Shown: positions 26,723 to 37,177, counted from the stretch's first letter. The stretch is 64,000 bases of DNA from Rhizobium sp. NXC14 (GCF_002117485.1 NZ_CP021030.1:4430224-4494223); one strand, 5' to 3'. Numbers and translations are program-made. Notes: generated from the sequence alone by a model not told the origin.

Positions 26723-27757
26723 ATGGGTTTCAAAGTAGCAGTTGCGGGAGCGACCGGAAATGTCGGCCGGGAGATGCTCAACATCCTCTCCGAACGCGGC
26801 TTCCCCGCCGATGAGGTCGTGGCGCTCGCCTCGGCGCGTTCGCAGGGCACCGAAGTGTCCTACGGCGACCGGACGCTGAAGGTTTCCAATCTGGAGAATT
26901 ACGATTTCTCCGATACCGACATCTGCCTGATGTCGGCCGGCGGCGAGGTCTCCAAGAAGTTTTCCCCCAAGATCGGCCAGCAGGGTTGCGTGGTCATCGA
27001 CAATTCCTCGGCCTGGCGCTATGACGCCGACGTGCCGCTGATCGTGCCGGAAGTGAACCCGGACGCCGTCACGCAGTTCACCAAGCGCAACATCATTGCC
27101 AATCCGAACTGCTCGACCGCGCAGCTGGTGGTGGCGCTGAAGCCGCTGCACGACTTCGCCAAGATCAAGCGCGTCGTCGTCTCCACTTATCAGTCGGTCT
27201 CCGGCGCCGGCAAGGACGGCATGGACGAGCTCTTCAATCAGACGCGCGCCGTCTTCGTTGCCGATCCGATCGAGAACAAAAAGTTCACCAAGCGCATCGC
27301 CTTCAACGTCATTCCCCACATCGATAGCTTCATGGAAGACGGCTACACCAAGGAAGAATGGAAGGTGCTGGCCGAGACGAAGAAGATGCTCGATCCAAAG
27401 ATCAAGGTGACCTGCACGGCAGTGCGTGTGCCCGTCTTCATCGGCCATTCGGAATCGGTAAACATCGAGTTCGAAAACGAGATCACCGCCGACCAGGCCC
27501 GCGATATCCTGCGCGATGCCCCGGGCTGCCTCGTCATCGACAAGCGCGAGAACGGCGGCTACATCACGCCTTATGAATCCGCCGGCGAAGATGCAACCTA
27601 TATCTCACGCATCCGCGAGGACGCGACTGTTGAAAACGGCCTCAATATGTGGGTTGTTTCCGACAACCTGCGCAAGGGCGCGGCGCTGAACGCCATCCAA
27701 ATCGCCGAGCTGCTCGTCAATCGCGGCCTGGTCAAGCCACGCAAGCAGGCAGCCTGA
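26723..27757 (+). CDS. asd: Aspartate-semialdehyde dehydrogenase
   Basis: Asd reduces aspartyl phosphate to aspartate semialdehyde with NADPH, the branch point to lysine/diaminopimelate, threonine and methionine. The 344-aa length fits. The Rossmann motif VAVAGATGNVGREML is at the N-terminus, the catalytic Cys lies in NPNCSTAQL (about residue 132), and the substrate His/Arg region is CTAVRVPVFIGHSESVNIEFE (about 230-250). A GAGAGCTTGAGAA precedes the ATG. It is followed by an intrinsic terminator. Confidence 0.97.
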   Translation: MGFKVAVAGATGNVGREMLNILSERGFPADEVVALASARSQGTEVSYGDRTLKVSNLENYDFSDTDICLMSAGGEVSKKFSPKIGQQGCVVIDNSSAWRYDADVPLIVPEVNPDAVTQFTKRNIIANPNCSTAQLVVALKPLHDFAKIKRVVVSTYQSVSGAGKDGMDELFNQTRAVFVADPIENKKFTKRIAFNVIPHIDSFMEDGYTKEEWKVLAETKKMLDPKIKVTCTAVRVPVFIGHSESVNIEFENEITADQARDILRDAPGCLVIDKRENGGYITPYESAGEDATYISRIREDATVENGLNMWVVSDNLRKGAALNAIQIAELLVNRGLVKPRKQAA

Positions 27758-27782
27758 TACCATTTGTAAACCATAAGATGTT

Positions 27783-27811
27783 AAAGCCCTGCTCGTTCAG
27801 CGGGGCTTTTT
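27783..27811 (+). terminator. Intrinsic terminator after asd
   Basis: A 10-bp stem AAAGCCCTGC / GCGGGGCTTT (one G-U pair), loop TCGTTCA, followed by a run of T, lies 25 nt after the asd stop. Strong Rho-independent signal. Confidence 0.88.
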
Positions 27812-27927
27812 CCGGGGCAAATACGACTGTATAAGCGCTCGCTAAACGATGATCGTGACAAAATCGCGAGTGGCTGGCATTCTCTTGCCCGCTTAAAAAC
27901 TATGCAGATCGAGAGCGGGGTTTCTCA

Positions 27928-28752
27928 ATGCGCATGACAAAGTTGTTTCTGGCGGCCGCTGCGGCACTGTTCGTCCTCAACGCGGTACCGGCGTTCGCGC
28001 AAGGACTTCAATGTGGCAATACCAGCGCCGGCTTCGACGCCTGGGTCGCCGATTTCAAGCAGACGGCAGCGGCTAATGGCGTCAGCCAATCCGTGCTCAG
28101 CCGTGCCTTCGCTAACGTCAACTACAACAAGCCGACGATCGCCGCCGATCGCGGCCAGAAAAGCTTCAAACTCTCCTTCGACGCCTTCATGCAGAAGCGC
28201 GGCGGTGCCGCCGTCATTTCCCGCGGCCGTTCGATGAAAGCGGCCAACCAGGCCCTTTTTGCCTCGATCGAACGTCGCTTCGGCGTTCCCGCCGGTCCGC
28301 TGATCGCAATCTGGGGCATGGAGACCGGTTTTGGCAGCTATATGGGCAACCAGCATACGCTATCGGCTGTGTCGACCCTTGCTTATGACTGCCGTCGTTC
28401 GGAATATTTCACCGACCAGCTCTATGCGGCACTCCAGCTCGTCTCCGAGGGTTATCTGAGCCCGCAGGCCAAGGGTGCCGCCCATGGTGAAATCGGCCAG
28501 ACGCAGTTTCTGCCGCGCAACGTCGTGCGCTTTGGCGCCGACGGCGACGGCGACGGCCGGGTCGACATGGTCGGCTCCCGCGCCGATGCGCTGGCCTCGA
28601 CAGCGAATTTCCTCAAGGGCCACGGCTGGCGTGCCGGCGCCGGCTATCAGCCGGGGGAGCCGAATTTCGCTGCGATTCAGGGCTGGAACGCCGCCAGCGT
28701 CTATCAGCAGGCGATCGCCTATATCGGACAGCAGATCGACGGCGGCAGATAA
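27928..28752 (+). CDS. Lytic murein transglycosylase (MltB family)
   Basis: This 274-aa exported enzyme is predicted to cleave the MurNAc-GlcNAc bond of peptidoglycan to form 1,6-anhydro ends. Signal peptide: MRMTKLFLAAAAALFVLNAVPAFA|Q. The catalytic Glu is in IAIWGMETGFGSYMG (about residue 134), and HGEIGQTQFLPRNVVRFGADGDGDGRVDM is the typical MltB substrate-cleft segment. It has no lipobox, so it is soluble periplasmic rather than a lipoprotein, and no C-terminal peptidoglycan-binding domain. It stands alone between two terminators. Confidence 0.92.
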   Translation: MRMTKLFLAAAAALFVLNAVPAFAQGLQCGNTSAGFDAWVADFKQTAAANGVSQSVLSRAFANVNYNKPTIAADRGQKSFKLSFDAFMQKRGGAAVISRGRSMKAANQALFASIERRFGVPAGPLIAIWGMETGFGSYMGNQHTLSAVSTLAYDCRRSEYFTDQLYAALQLVSEGYLSPQAKGAAHGEIGQTQFLPRNVVRFGADGDGDGRVDMVGSRADALASTANFLKGHGWRAGAGYQPGEPNFAAIQGWNAASVYQQAIAYIGQQIDGGR

Positions 28753-28774
28753 GCGTTCATCGACAATGAATCTG

Positions 28775-28802
28775 AAAACGCCGCTGTGAATGCGGCGTTT
28801 TT
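28775..28802. terminator. Bidirectional terminator between the transglycosylase and the GGDEF gene
   Basis: A perfect 10-bp stem AAAACGCCGC / GCGGCGTTTT with loop TGTGAAT has A-run and T-run flanks, so it works in both directions. It serves the transglycosylase on the plus strand and overlaps the stop of the GGDEF gene on the minus strand. Confidence 0.88.
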
Positions 28803-30420
28803 CATATGCGGGAATCAAAACCGCCGCTCGATGCCGTCTTGCGTCGCTCCTCTTGCGGAGGAGTCGGCACAACTGGCCCCGACACCACGCAATTGCGGCC
28901 CGAAGCCTTGGCGGCGTAAAGCGCCAGATCGGCGCGTTTGACCAGATCCTCGAAGTTCCGGTTGGCGGCGGCATTTGCCCGGCCGGCGCATCCGAAGCTC
29001 GCCGTGACTCTGAGCAGTTCGCCGCTCTGCAAAGGAACCTCAGCCGCCTCGATCGCCATGCGCACACGTTCGGCGACGATTGCGGCGTCATCAGGTGTCG
29101 AATCCGGCAAAAGCGCCAGGAATTCCTCGCCGCCATGGCGCACCAGAAGATCGAATGAACGGAAATTCTGATGCGCGACGCTCGCGACGTGCCGAAGGAC
29201 GGCATCGCCGGAATCATGGCCGTGAACATCGTTGACCTTCTTGAAATGATCGAGATCGAAGAGAACGACGGAAACCCAGCGTGACCCGTGCTCGGCCTGG
29301 GTGAGGAGCGCCGAGGCGGCGACCTCGAAGCCACGCCGGTTGTACAGCCCCGTCAGAAGGTCGGTTTGAGCAGCGTTGCGCAACTCGCCCACCAGCGTCT
29401 CACGGTCGCGGATCAGCCGGTCTATCAGCCGAAGGCCTCTTGCCGCCAGCAACATCACCAGCGTTGCGAGAATCAATAGGCCCGCACTTAGCGCCAGTAT
29501 CCGCGTCAGGTGTATGTGCGAGAGCGTCGAAAACTGTTCACCGGTCTCGTGAATATCGCTCGCGGCCTCCACCATCTTCTGCTGGAGGAAAACCATGCGT
29601 TCGCGCTGTGTGGCCGCCCAGGCGTCGCCCATTGCGCGAGATGGCCGCGACCGGGCGAGAATGGCATCGGTGATCGCATCCGCCCTCACCTGATCGCTGC
29701 GACCGAGATAGGCAACGATGTCACGCACGATCGGCGCGGTGGAATGGAAGACCATGTGATCCATGCCGGCACCGAGCATGGTCTTGCCCTGAATGAAGAG
29801 TTCAATCGGAAATCTGGCGGAAACGTCTTGATTGAGGTAACGGTGCCGATCCCGGTGATCAGCCTTTCGCCGTAGTAGGTCAGCAGGATGCCCATCAGCT
29901 GGTTGGATTTCTCAAGCAGCACCGGGTCGCTGATCAGTGGTGAAAGTGCGTCGACGACCGCAAGCTGCTTCAGAGCCGCATACCAGTAGACGGAGCCGGG
30001 ATTGCTGCCTGAATAACGGCCCTGGTCGACAGCGCTCCGCGCCGCGACGATGCGGCTGTAGGCAAGGCTGAGAGCCGACAATTCAGCTGCAAGTCCCTGA
30101 TCGAGCGTATCGCGGGGCGGCAGGCTGGCCTGGAAGGCGCGGCGTTCGCGATCGAGCGTCAGTCGGCTTCGCTGCATGTCGACTGCAGTCTCGCTGCTGG
30201 GATGCGCGAGATAGCGGCGAGTGGCATCGATTTCACTGAGGATTTCAGTCGCCGCGATCGACCCGCCACGCGCCAGCACATCGGCGAACTGCCGGTCTTT
30301 CTCAAGATCCCTGTAATGCTGGATGGAAGTTCGGAGAACGAAGGCGCCTTCAATCAGCATGAAGGCGAAGGGCAGCAGAACGGCGGCCAGCATAACCTTT
30401 TTAATGGTTTCGAACTTCAT
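28802..30420 (-). pseudogene. GGDEF diguanylate cyclase, broken by a one-base frameshift
   Basis: Two overlapping frames together encode one protein. From ATG 30420 the first frame gives an N-terminal membrane helix (VMLAAVLLPFAFMLIEGAF) and a helical sensory region, then goes off-frame near LITGIGTVTS. The second frame resumes with LNQDVSARFPIELFIQGKTMLGAG, a second membrane helix (about ILALSAGLLILATLVMLLAARG) and a full GGDEF domain (DLLTGLYNRRGF, FDLDHFKKVNDVHGHDSGD, active site GGEEF). Restoring one base at about 29833-29842 makes a single ORF of 539 aa. The catalytic domain is intact, so loss of function is recent or the base is a sequencing error. Substrate if active: GTP to cyclic di-GMP. 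Confidence 0.82.
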
Positions 30421-30511
30421 CGCCAATCGCCACGTGATCAAATGCCGGTCGCGCAACCAATTGATGCAAGTTTAACAGCAATCCTTAAAAAACTGATAAA
30501 CCCGCTAGTCC

Positions 30512-31153
30512 CTAGATCTCGGGACGAATGAAGTCACGCGTGTCCGCGTCCATCACCCAGAGCTCACCTGTCGAGATGTCGAACCAAGCGCCGTGAAGAT
30601 GAAGATTCCCGGCTTCTTCCAGCGCCTTGATATTGGGAAAGCTTCTGAGATTGTCGATCGAGTTGCGGATGGAGACACGCTCGAGCGCAGTTTGCCGCTC
30701 GGCCGCGGTCATCACGTCATTGCTCTGGATCTGCTCGGCTGCGGGTCTGACCAGCGACATCCACCGGCCGATGAAATCGCCGGGCGATAGTGGCTCGGCA
30801 TTCGGATCGAGTGCCGCCCGAATCCCGCCGCAGCGGCCATGGCCCATCACGACGATGTCCGAAACCTTCAGCGCCTGCACGGCAAATTCAAGAGCGGCCG
30901 ATGTCGAATGGAAATGGCCGTCCGGCTCGTAGGGCGGCACCATGTTGGCAACGTTGCGGATGACGAAAAGCTCGCCCGGGCCGGCATCGAAGATCAGCTC
31001 GGGAGCCGCACGCGAGTCCGAACAGGCAATGACAAGCGTACTCGGACTCTGGCCGTTTTCGGCAAGTTGCCGATACCTGTCGCGGGCGTCGGCATAACGC
31101 CCGTTCATAAAGTTGCGATAACCGTTCAGAAGGGTGTTTGGAAAACGCTGCAT
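30512..31153 (-). CDS. Beta-class carbonic anhydrase
   Basis: Cytoplasmic zinc enzyme interconverting CO2 and bicarbonate. The 213-aa protein carries all ligands: Cys-Asp-Ser-Arg in IACSDSR (about residues 43-49) and His-x2-Cys in MGHGRCGG (about 104-111). The C-terminal region LHLHGAWFDISTGELWVMD is typical. CynT or Can symbols are used for relatives, but no cyanate genes lie nearby, so I give no symbol. It lies 71 nt downstream of pdxY on the same strand, so they may share a transcript. Confidence 0.95.
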   Translation of the reverse strand: MQRFPNTLLNGYRNFMNGRYADARDRYRQLAENGQSPSTLVIACSDSRAAPELIFDAGPGELFVIRNVANMVPPYEPDGHFHSTSAALEFAVQALKVSDIVVMGHGRCGGIRAALDPNAEPLSPGDFIGRWMSLVRPAAEQIQSNDVMTAAERQTALERVSIRNSIDNLRSFPNIKALEEAGNLHLHGAWFDISTGELWVMDADTRDFIRPEI

Positions 31154-31224
31154 GCCTCTGGATTAGCGCGCGCGGAGGACAAGATCAACTGCTGCACCGC
31201 AAAATGCGCACATTGGCAAATGCG

Positions 31225-32100
31225 TCATTTTTTCCGACGCTGCGCCGGGTGTACGAGCCGGCGCATCTGCACCATCGCCATCGGCGTCGAAAGGCTGGAC
31301 GCATCGCTGGCCAGCATCAGCTCGTTGCTGCCGCGCTTGACCGCACGCGCAAGCACTTCGAACACGCTGGCGGTGGCAAGCTGCAACGCCTTTTCGTCCT
31401 CGAGGCCGGACAGCAGGCGCGACAGGAAAACGGCGGCCAGCAGGTCGCCGAGACCATTCGGCGGGTTCTCGACAACGCGGTGCTCGGCAAGAAGCGCGTG
31501 ACGGCCGGAAAGGAAGAGATTGCCGGTGCCGCCCGCCATCATCGGCACCGCCGAGGTGACGAGCATGCGCGACGGCCCGAGCGCCAGCGCCGCCTCCATG
31601 ATTGCGCCGTTGTCATCGAGCGGTGCTCCCGACAGCCAGGCGAGCTCGTACCGGTTCGGCGTTGCGAGCGAGGCCAGCGGAATGAGATGATCACGAATGG
31701 CCTCGGCCGTCGCTTCCGGCACGTAGAGGCCGCCGAGATCGCCCATGACCGGATCGCAGACATAAAGTAGTTCAGGATTGTTTTGCCGGAGCGCAGTGAT
31801 CAGCCGGGCGACCGAGCGTGCCTGGGCGGCATTGCCGAAATAGCCCGAAAGCACAGCCCTGACTTCACCGATCCAGGGCGCGCAAATCAGATCCTCGATC
31901 GCTGCGTCGAAATCCGCTTCGGCAAACGTCAGCCGCGTCGAACGGCCATGGCCGGGATGCCAGGGCAGAACGATGGTCGGCAGCGCCCAGACCGGATGGC
32001 CGAGCGTCTCCAGCGCAAACACCGCCGCCCGATTCCCGACCGAGCCACGCACGACATGGCTGGAAATAACGATGACTGTGCCCGCTGCATTTTCCGACAT
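31225..32100 (-). CDS. pdxY: Pyridoxal kinase PdxY
   Basis: PdxY phosphorylates pyridoxal in the vitamin B6 salvage pathway. The 291-aa ribokinase-fold protein has the pyridoxal-kinase N-terminus VIVISSHVVRGSVGNRAAVFALETLGHPVWALPTIVLPWHPGHG, with the substrate-binding Ser/Val-x-Gly-x-Val-Gly-Asn segment, and LLYVCDPVMGDLGGLYV (about 113). The anion-hole and catalytic Asp motif reads NGLGDLLAAVFL, with Leu in place of the usual Thr in GTGD. The C-terminus is basic (QRRKK). It is divergent from gdh, with a 278-bp gap that shows no gene. Confidence 0.9.
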   Translation of the reverse strand: MSENAAGTVIVISSHVVRGSVGNRAAVFALETLGHPVWALPTIVLPWHPGHGRSTRLTFAEADFDAAIEDLICAPWIGEVRAVLSGYFGNAAQARSVARLITALRQNNPELLYVCDPVMGDLGGLYVPEATAEAIRDHLIPLASLATPNRYELAWLSGAPLDDNGAIMEAALALGPSRMLVTSAVPMMAGGTGNLFLSGRHALLAEHRVVENPPNGLGDLLAAVFLSRLLSGLEDEKALQLATASVFEVLARAVKRGSNELMLASDASSLSTPMAMVQMRRLVHPAQRRKK

Positions 32101-32378
32101 GAAACCGAGGTCCGAATGATGATGGCGTTTGATGATCTTTTTGACGGCGAGCTGTCAACCATTCTTCACGTGAGCATGGAAATGTGCCGCGAAAGCAAAC
32201 CAGGAAGAGAGGCCTTGCCAACGCGTTTCGGCCTCAAAAGCGAAAAAACTCTGCCAATTTCTAATTTCCGCCGGCAAAAAAGCATCAAAACGATCCCCGA
32301 CAGCGCTATTTTAGGGATTCTTTCGACAAATCTTCTGCTAGCTTGCGAAAAAATCAGTCCAATGCGGGGAGGCGTTCC

Positions 32379-35300
32379 ATGGCTGCCAGAAACAATCCGA
32401 AACGGGAGAAGCAGATCGAGACTGCGCGCAAGATCGCCAAGGCGATGAGCGAGGCGCATCTCGATCCGGAAATTCTCTTTGGCCGGGCGAGCAATGACGA
32501 TCTGGAACTCTATACGCCCGACATGCTGGCGCGCTCTGCCGTGCATTCGGCAAAGGAACTTGCCGCCTGGAACGGCAAGACGCCCCGCGTCAGCATCGAC
32601 ACACTTGCCGAGGTGACACCCGGCGGCACCGCCGTCTCGGTGCTGTCGGTGACCGACCGGAACATGCCTTTCCTTTATGAATCGGTCATGGGTGAAGTGA
32701 CGAGCACCTACCGCGATCTGTTCATGGCCGTGCATCCAATCCTCGTCATGGAAAAGGGCAGAGCCCCCACGCTCTATTCCGCCGACCACCCGAGCGATCC
32801 CGCGGCACGAGTCAGTCATATTCAGCTCCATATCGCCCCCTTGAATTCCACCCAGGCTGCCGACCTCGTCAAACGCGTCCAGACCGTGCTCGAACAGGTC
32901 CGTCTGTCGGTCTCGGACTGGAAGCCGATGCTTGCCAAGCTCGATGGCGTAATCGCCGAGCTGTCGGCCAACGGTGCCGGCCGCAGGAAGGCCGAACATG
33001 CTGAAGCGGTGGCCTTCCTGACCTGGCTGCGCGACGAGAATTTCACCTTCCTCGGCATGCGTGAATATATCTATTCCGGCAAGGGCGCCGACGCCAAGGT
33101 CGAGCGCGACAAGGGCGCCGGCCTCGGCATCCTCTCCAACCCGGACGTTCTCGTACTGCGTACCGGCAAGGACGCTGTGACCACCACGCCAGAGATCCTC
33201 GCCTTCCTCGACGGCCCCGACTTCCTGATCGTCACCAAGGCGAATGTGAAATCGATCGTTCATCGCCGCGCCTATATGGATTATGTCGGCGTCAAACGTT
33301 TCGATGCCGAGGGCAACGTCACCGGGGAACTCCGCATCGTCGGCCTCTTCACCTCGACGGCCTATACCTCCCTCGCCTCCGAAATCCCGCTGCTGCGGTC
33401 CAAGATCGAAAAGGTGAAGGAGCATTTCGGCTTCGACCCGATGAGCCATTCCGGCCGCATGCTCGACAACACGCTGGAATCCTATCCGCGCGACGACCTA
33501 TTCCAGATCGACACGACGCTGCTTGCGAGCTTTGCCGAGCAGATCAACGATCTCGCCGACCGGCCGCGCGTGCGCGTCCTGCCGCGCATCGACCATTTCG
33601 ACCGCTTCGTCTCGGTCATCGTCTATGTGCCGCGTGAGGAATATGATTCGATCGTGCGCGAGCGCATCGGCACCTATCTGAAGACCGTCTATGACGGCCG
33701 TGTGTCCGCCTATTATCCGGCTTTTCCCGAAGGCGGCGTCGCCCGCGTGCATTTCATCATCGGCCGTTCCGGCGGCAAGACGCCGCGCATACCGCAGGCA
33801 AGGCTCGAGCAGAAGATCCGCGAAATCACTGCCCGCTGGAACGACCGTTTCGAAGCGCTTGCCGGACCAAAGTCGCCGAAACTATCGGTCGATCAAGCTT
33901 TCCAGGATTCCTTTACCCCTGAAGAAACCGTCGCCGACCTTGCCGATATCGGCGCCTGCGCCGCCGGCGAGCCGCTGCGAATCCAGTTTTATCACCGCCA
34001 GGAAGAACAGGGCCGCATCCTCTCGCTGAAGATCTTCCACGCCGGCGGCCAGCTGGCCTTGTCACGCCGCGTGCCGCTCCTCGAGAACCTCGGCTTCAAT
34101 GTCGTCAGCGAACGCACCTTCGACATTGGGGTACAGGTCGGCGATGGCGCAACCCAACTCGTCGTGCTGCACGATATGGAGCTCGAGACCCGCAACGGCA
34201 GCGACATCGACCTCCATCGGTATGGCGCTGCGCTCGAGGAAGCCTTCGTCGCCGCCTTTGCCGGCACGATCGACAATGACAGTTTCAACCGGCTGATCCT
34301 TTCGGCCGGGCTCTCGGCCCGCGAAACCAATGTATTGCGCGCCTATGCCCGATACCTCCGCCAGGCCGGGATCGCCTATTCGCAGGATTACATCGCAACG
34401 ACGCTCGATAAATATCCTGGTGTAGCCGCCGCCATCTTCCGCCTGTTCCACGACACGCTCGATCCCAGGCTTTCCGAAAAGGCCCGCCTCAAGAAGATCG
34501 CCGACCTGCACCAGGCCATCGAGGCCGATCTTGCCGACGTGCCGAACCTGGACGACGATCGCATTCTGCGCCGCTACGTCAACATCGTCGACGCGACGCT
34601 GCGCACCAACTATTTCCAGAAGAACCCCGATGGGTCGCCGAAAGCCATGCTGGCCTTCAAGCTCGATCCGCACCTGGTCGACAGGCTGCCGCAACCGAAA
34701 CCCTTCCGCGAGATGTTCGTCTACGGCGTCGAAGTCGAAGGCGTCCACCTGCGCTTCGGCAAGGTGGCGCGCGGCGGCCTGCGCTGGTCTGATCGTGCCG
34801 AGGATTACCGCACCGAGGTGCTCGGCCTCGTCAAAGCGCAGCAGGTGAAGAACGCCGTCATCGTGCCGGTCGGCGCCAAAGGCGGCTTTTACCCGAAGAA
34901 GCTGCCGGTGGGCGGCAGCCGCGACGGAATCTTCAATGCCGGCCGCGAGGCGTACAAGACCTATATCCGCACGCTGCTTTCGATCACCGACAATATCTCC
35001 GGCGCCGAGGTCGTGCCGCCGGCCGATACGATCAGGCTCGATGGTGACGATCCCTATTTCGTCGTTGCCGCCGACAAAGGCACGGCGACCTTCTCCGACA
35101 CCGCCAATGCCTTGGCGCAGGAGGCTGGCTTCTGGCTGGACGACGCCTTTGCCTCCGGCGGCTCGGCCGGTTACGATCACAAGAAGATGGGCATCACCGC
35201 CCGCGGCGCCTGGGAAACCGTAAAACGCCATTTTCGCGAGATGGACATCGACATTCAGACCACGCCCTTCACCGTCGCCGGCGTCGGCGACATGTCGGGC

Positions 35301-37154
35301 GACGTCTTCGGCAACGGCATGCTGCTCTCTCCCAAGATCAGGCTCATTGCCGCTTTCGATCACCGCGACATCATCATCGATCCCGATCCCGACATGGAAA
35401 AAACGCTGGCCGAGCGCCAACGGCTCTTCAACCTGCCGCGCTCGAGCTGGCAGGACTTCGATAAGAGCGTGCTTTCGAAAGGCGCGATGATCATTTCACG
35501 TTCGGCGAAATCTGTGACGCTGACGCCGGAAGCGGTTGCCGCGATTGGCATCGACAAAGCGGTGGCGACCCCATTCGAGATCATGACGGCGATCCTGAAG
35601 AGTCCGGTCGATCTGCTGTGGTTCGGCGGCATCGGCACTTATGTGAAGGCTCCCTCCGAAACCGACACCGAAGTCGGCGATCGCGCCAACGATCCGATCC
35701 GCGTCACCGCGACTGAGGTGCGCGCCAAGGTGATCGGCGAGGGCGCCAATCTCGGCGTCACCCAGAAGGGCCGCATCGCTTACTGCCTCAGCGGCGGACG
35801 CTGCAACTCCGACGCCATCGACAACTCGGCCGGCGTCAACACCTCCGACGTCGAGGTCAATATCAAGATCGCGCTGGCTGCCGCTATGCATGACGGGCGG
35901 CTGACGCGGCCAAAACGCGACCAGCTTCTTTCGTCGATGACCGGTGAGGTGGCGGCGCTGGTCCTGCGCAATAATTACCTCCAGTCGTTGGCGATCTCGC
36001 TCGTCGAACGCAAGGGCACGGCAAACGGCCTCGAACTCGCCCGCTTCATGAGCGTGCTCGAGACAACCGGCCAGCTGAACCGCAAGGTCGAGACCTTGCC
36101 GGATGACCAGACGCTGGCCGAACGTTACACGGCCGGCAAGCCGCTGACGCGGCCGGAAATCGGCGTGCTGCTGTCCTATGCCAAGATCGTGCTCTTCGAT
36201 GCGCTCGCCGCGAGCGACCTGCCCGACGACCCCTATTTTGCCGCGACCCTGTCGAATTACTTCCCCGTCAAAATGCAGAAGTCGAACGCCGGCGACATAT
36301 CAAGCCATCGCCTACGGCGCGAAATCATCGCGACCGTGCTGGCCAATGAAGCGATCAACCGCGGCGGGCCGAGCTTCGTCGTCGCAATGATGGACGCGAC
36401 GGCGGCTTCGGCGCCGGAGGTGGTGCGTGCCGCAATCGTCGCCCGCGACGGTTTCGACCTCAACCGGCTCTGGGCCGAGACGGATGCGCTCGACGGCAAG
36501 ATATCGGGCGGGGTGCAGAACCGAATCTATGAGGAAATCAGCCACAGCTTTACCGTGCTTACGCGCCTTTTGTTGAAAACCGCAATGACCAAAGCCGATA
36601 TGGCCGAGGTCATTAGCCGGCTGCAGGCGGCCCTGAAGAAGTTGAGGCCTGCTTTCGCCGAACAGGCGGCCAGCGATGCTGCCGCACGCCTGGCGGAATA
36701 CGCCGAAGCCGGCGTGCCCGAAAAGCTGGCGGCCGAAATCGCCAATCTCCAGAGCTTCGCGCTTGTGCCGGAGATCATGCAGATCGCTGAGCGTACCGGC
36801 GAGCCGCTGCTGCGCGCGGCCGAAAATTATTTTGCCGTGTCAAAGACTTTCCGGATCGCGCGGTTGCTGGCGGCCGGCGGCCGGATTCTCACCTCCGATC
36901 ATTACGAAAATCTGGCGCTTGCCCGCAGCATCGATCAGATCGCCAGCGCCCGGCGCGACATCGTCATCTCGGCGCTTTCCGATCACGGCAAGGAGAAGCT
37001 GCCCGTCCAGGCCTGGCATGCGCAGGATCGCATCCGCATCAACCGCATCGTTGAAGAGCTTTCGAGCCTCAGTGACAGCGGCGATCCCAATCTTGCGCGC
37101 ATTACCGTGGCGGCAGGCATCCTGACCGATCTTGCGCGCGACCGGGCGAGGTGA
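32379..37154 (+). CDS. gdhA: NAD-specific glutamate dehydrogenase, large (180-kDa) type
   Basis: NAD-glutamate dehydrogenase oxidatively deaminates glutamate to 2-oxoglutarate. This 1591-aa protein belongs to the large class with long N-terminal regulatory (ACT-like) and C-terminal extensions around a central catalytic core. The core is seen at about residues 780-900 (LRFGKVARGGLRWSDRAEDYRTEVLGL; VKNAVIVPVGAKGGFYPKK, with the catalytic Lys) and about 985 (FTVAGVGDMSGDVFGNGML), with NAD binding near IGEGANLGVTQKGRI. ATG 32379 has GGGGAGGCGTTCC upstream. The stop is followed at once by a UMF1-type permease gene. The gene is unbroken and free of frameshifts. Confidence 0.95.
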   Translation: MAARNNPKREKQIETARKIAKAMSEAHLDPEILFGRASNDDLELYTPDMLARSAVHSAKELAAWNGKTPRVSIDTLAEVTPGGTAVSVLSVTDRNMPFLYESVMGEVTSTYRDLFMAVHPILVMEKGRAPTLYSADHPSDPAARVSHIQLHIAPLNSTQAADLVKRVQTVLEQVRLSVSDWKPMLAKLDGVIAELSANGAGRRKAEHAEAVAFLTWLRDENFTFLGMREYIYSGKGADAKVERDKGAGLGILSNPDVLVLRTGKDAVTTTPEILAFLDGPDFLIVTKANVKSIVHRRAYMDYVGVKRFDAEGNVTGELRIVGLFTSTAYTSLASEIPLLRSKIEKVKEHFGFDPMSHSGRMLDNTLESYPRDDLFQIDTTLLASFAEQINDLADRPRVRVLPRIDHFDRFVSVIVYVPREEYDSIVRERIGTYLKTVYDGRVSAYYPAFPEGGVARVHFIIGRSGGKTPRIPQARLEQKIREITARWNDRFEALAGPKSPKLSVDQAFQDSFTPEETVADLADIGACAAGEPLRIQFYHRQEEQGRILSLKIFHAGGQLALSRRVPLLENLGFNVVSERTFDIGVQVGDGATQLVVLHDMELETRNGSDIDLHRYGAALEEAFVAAFAGTIDNDSFNRLILSAGLSARETNVLRAYARYLRQAGIAYSQDYIATTLDKYPGVAAAIFRLFHDTLDPRLSEKARLKKIADLHQAIEADLADVPNLDDDRILRRYVNIVDATLRTNYFQKNPDGSPKAMLAFKLDPHLVDRLPQPKPFREMFVYGVEVEGVHLRFGKVARGGLRWSDRAEDYRTEVLGLVKAQQVKNAVIVPVGAKGGFYPKKLPVGGSRDGIFNAGREAYKTYIRTLLSITDNISGAEVVPPADTIRLDGDDPYFVVAADKGTATFSDTANALAQEAGFWLDDAFASGGSAGYDHKKMGITARGAWETVKRHFREMDIDIQTTPFTVAGVGDMSGDVFGNGMLLSPKIRLIAAFDHRDIIIDPDPDMEKTLAERQRLFNLPRSSWQDFDKSVLSKGAMIISRSAKSVTLTPEAVAAIGIDKAVATPFEIMTAILKSPVDLLWFGGIGTYVKAPSETDTEVGDRANDPIRVTATEVRAKVIGEGANLGVTQKGRIAYCLSGGRCNSDAIDNSAGVNTSDVEVNIKIALAAAMHDGRLTRPKRDQLLSSMTGEVAALVLRNNYLQSLAISLVERKGTANGLELARFMSVLETTGQLNRKVETLPDDQTLAERYTAGKPLTRPEIGVLLSYAKIVLFDALAASDLPDDPYFAATLSNYFPVKMQKSNAGDISSHRLRREIIATVLANEAINRGGPSFVVAMMDATAASAPEVVRAAIVARDGFDLNRLWAETDALDGKISGGVQNRIYEEISHSFTVLTRLLLKTAMTKADMAEVISRLQAALKKLRPAFAEQAASDAAARLAEYAEAGVPEKLAAEIANLQSFALVPEIMQIAERTGEPLLRAAENYFAVSKTFRIARLLAAGGRILTSDHYENLALARSIDQIASARRDIVISALSDHGKEKLPVQAWHAQDRIRINRIVEELSSLSDSGDPNLARITVAAGILTDLARDRAR

Positions 37155-37177
37155 GACAGTCCGCGAAAAAGGAGCGG

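Noticed and set aside
32164..32176. TTCACGTGAG upstream of gdh
   Set aside because: Core resembles parS but the flanks do not; about half of the positions match.
32166..35420. Two long minus-strand frames (427 and 452 codons)
   Set aside because: Both are shadows of the glutamate dehydrogenase gene, with repetitive Gly/Ala/Val/Asp composition and no motifs.
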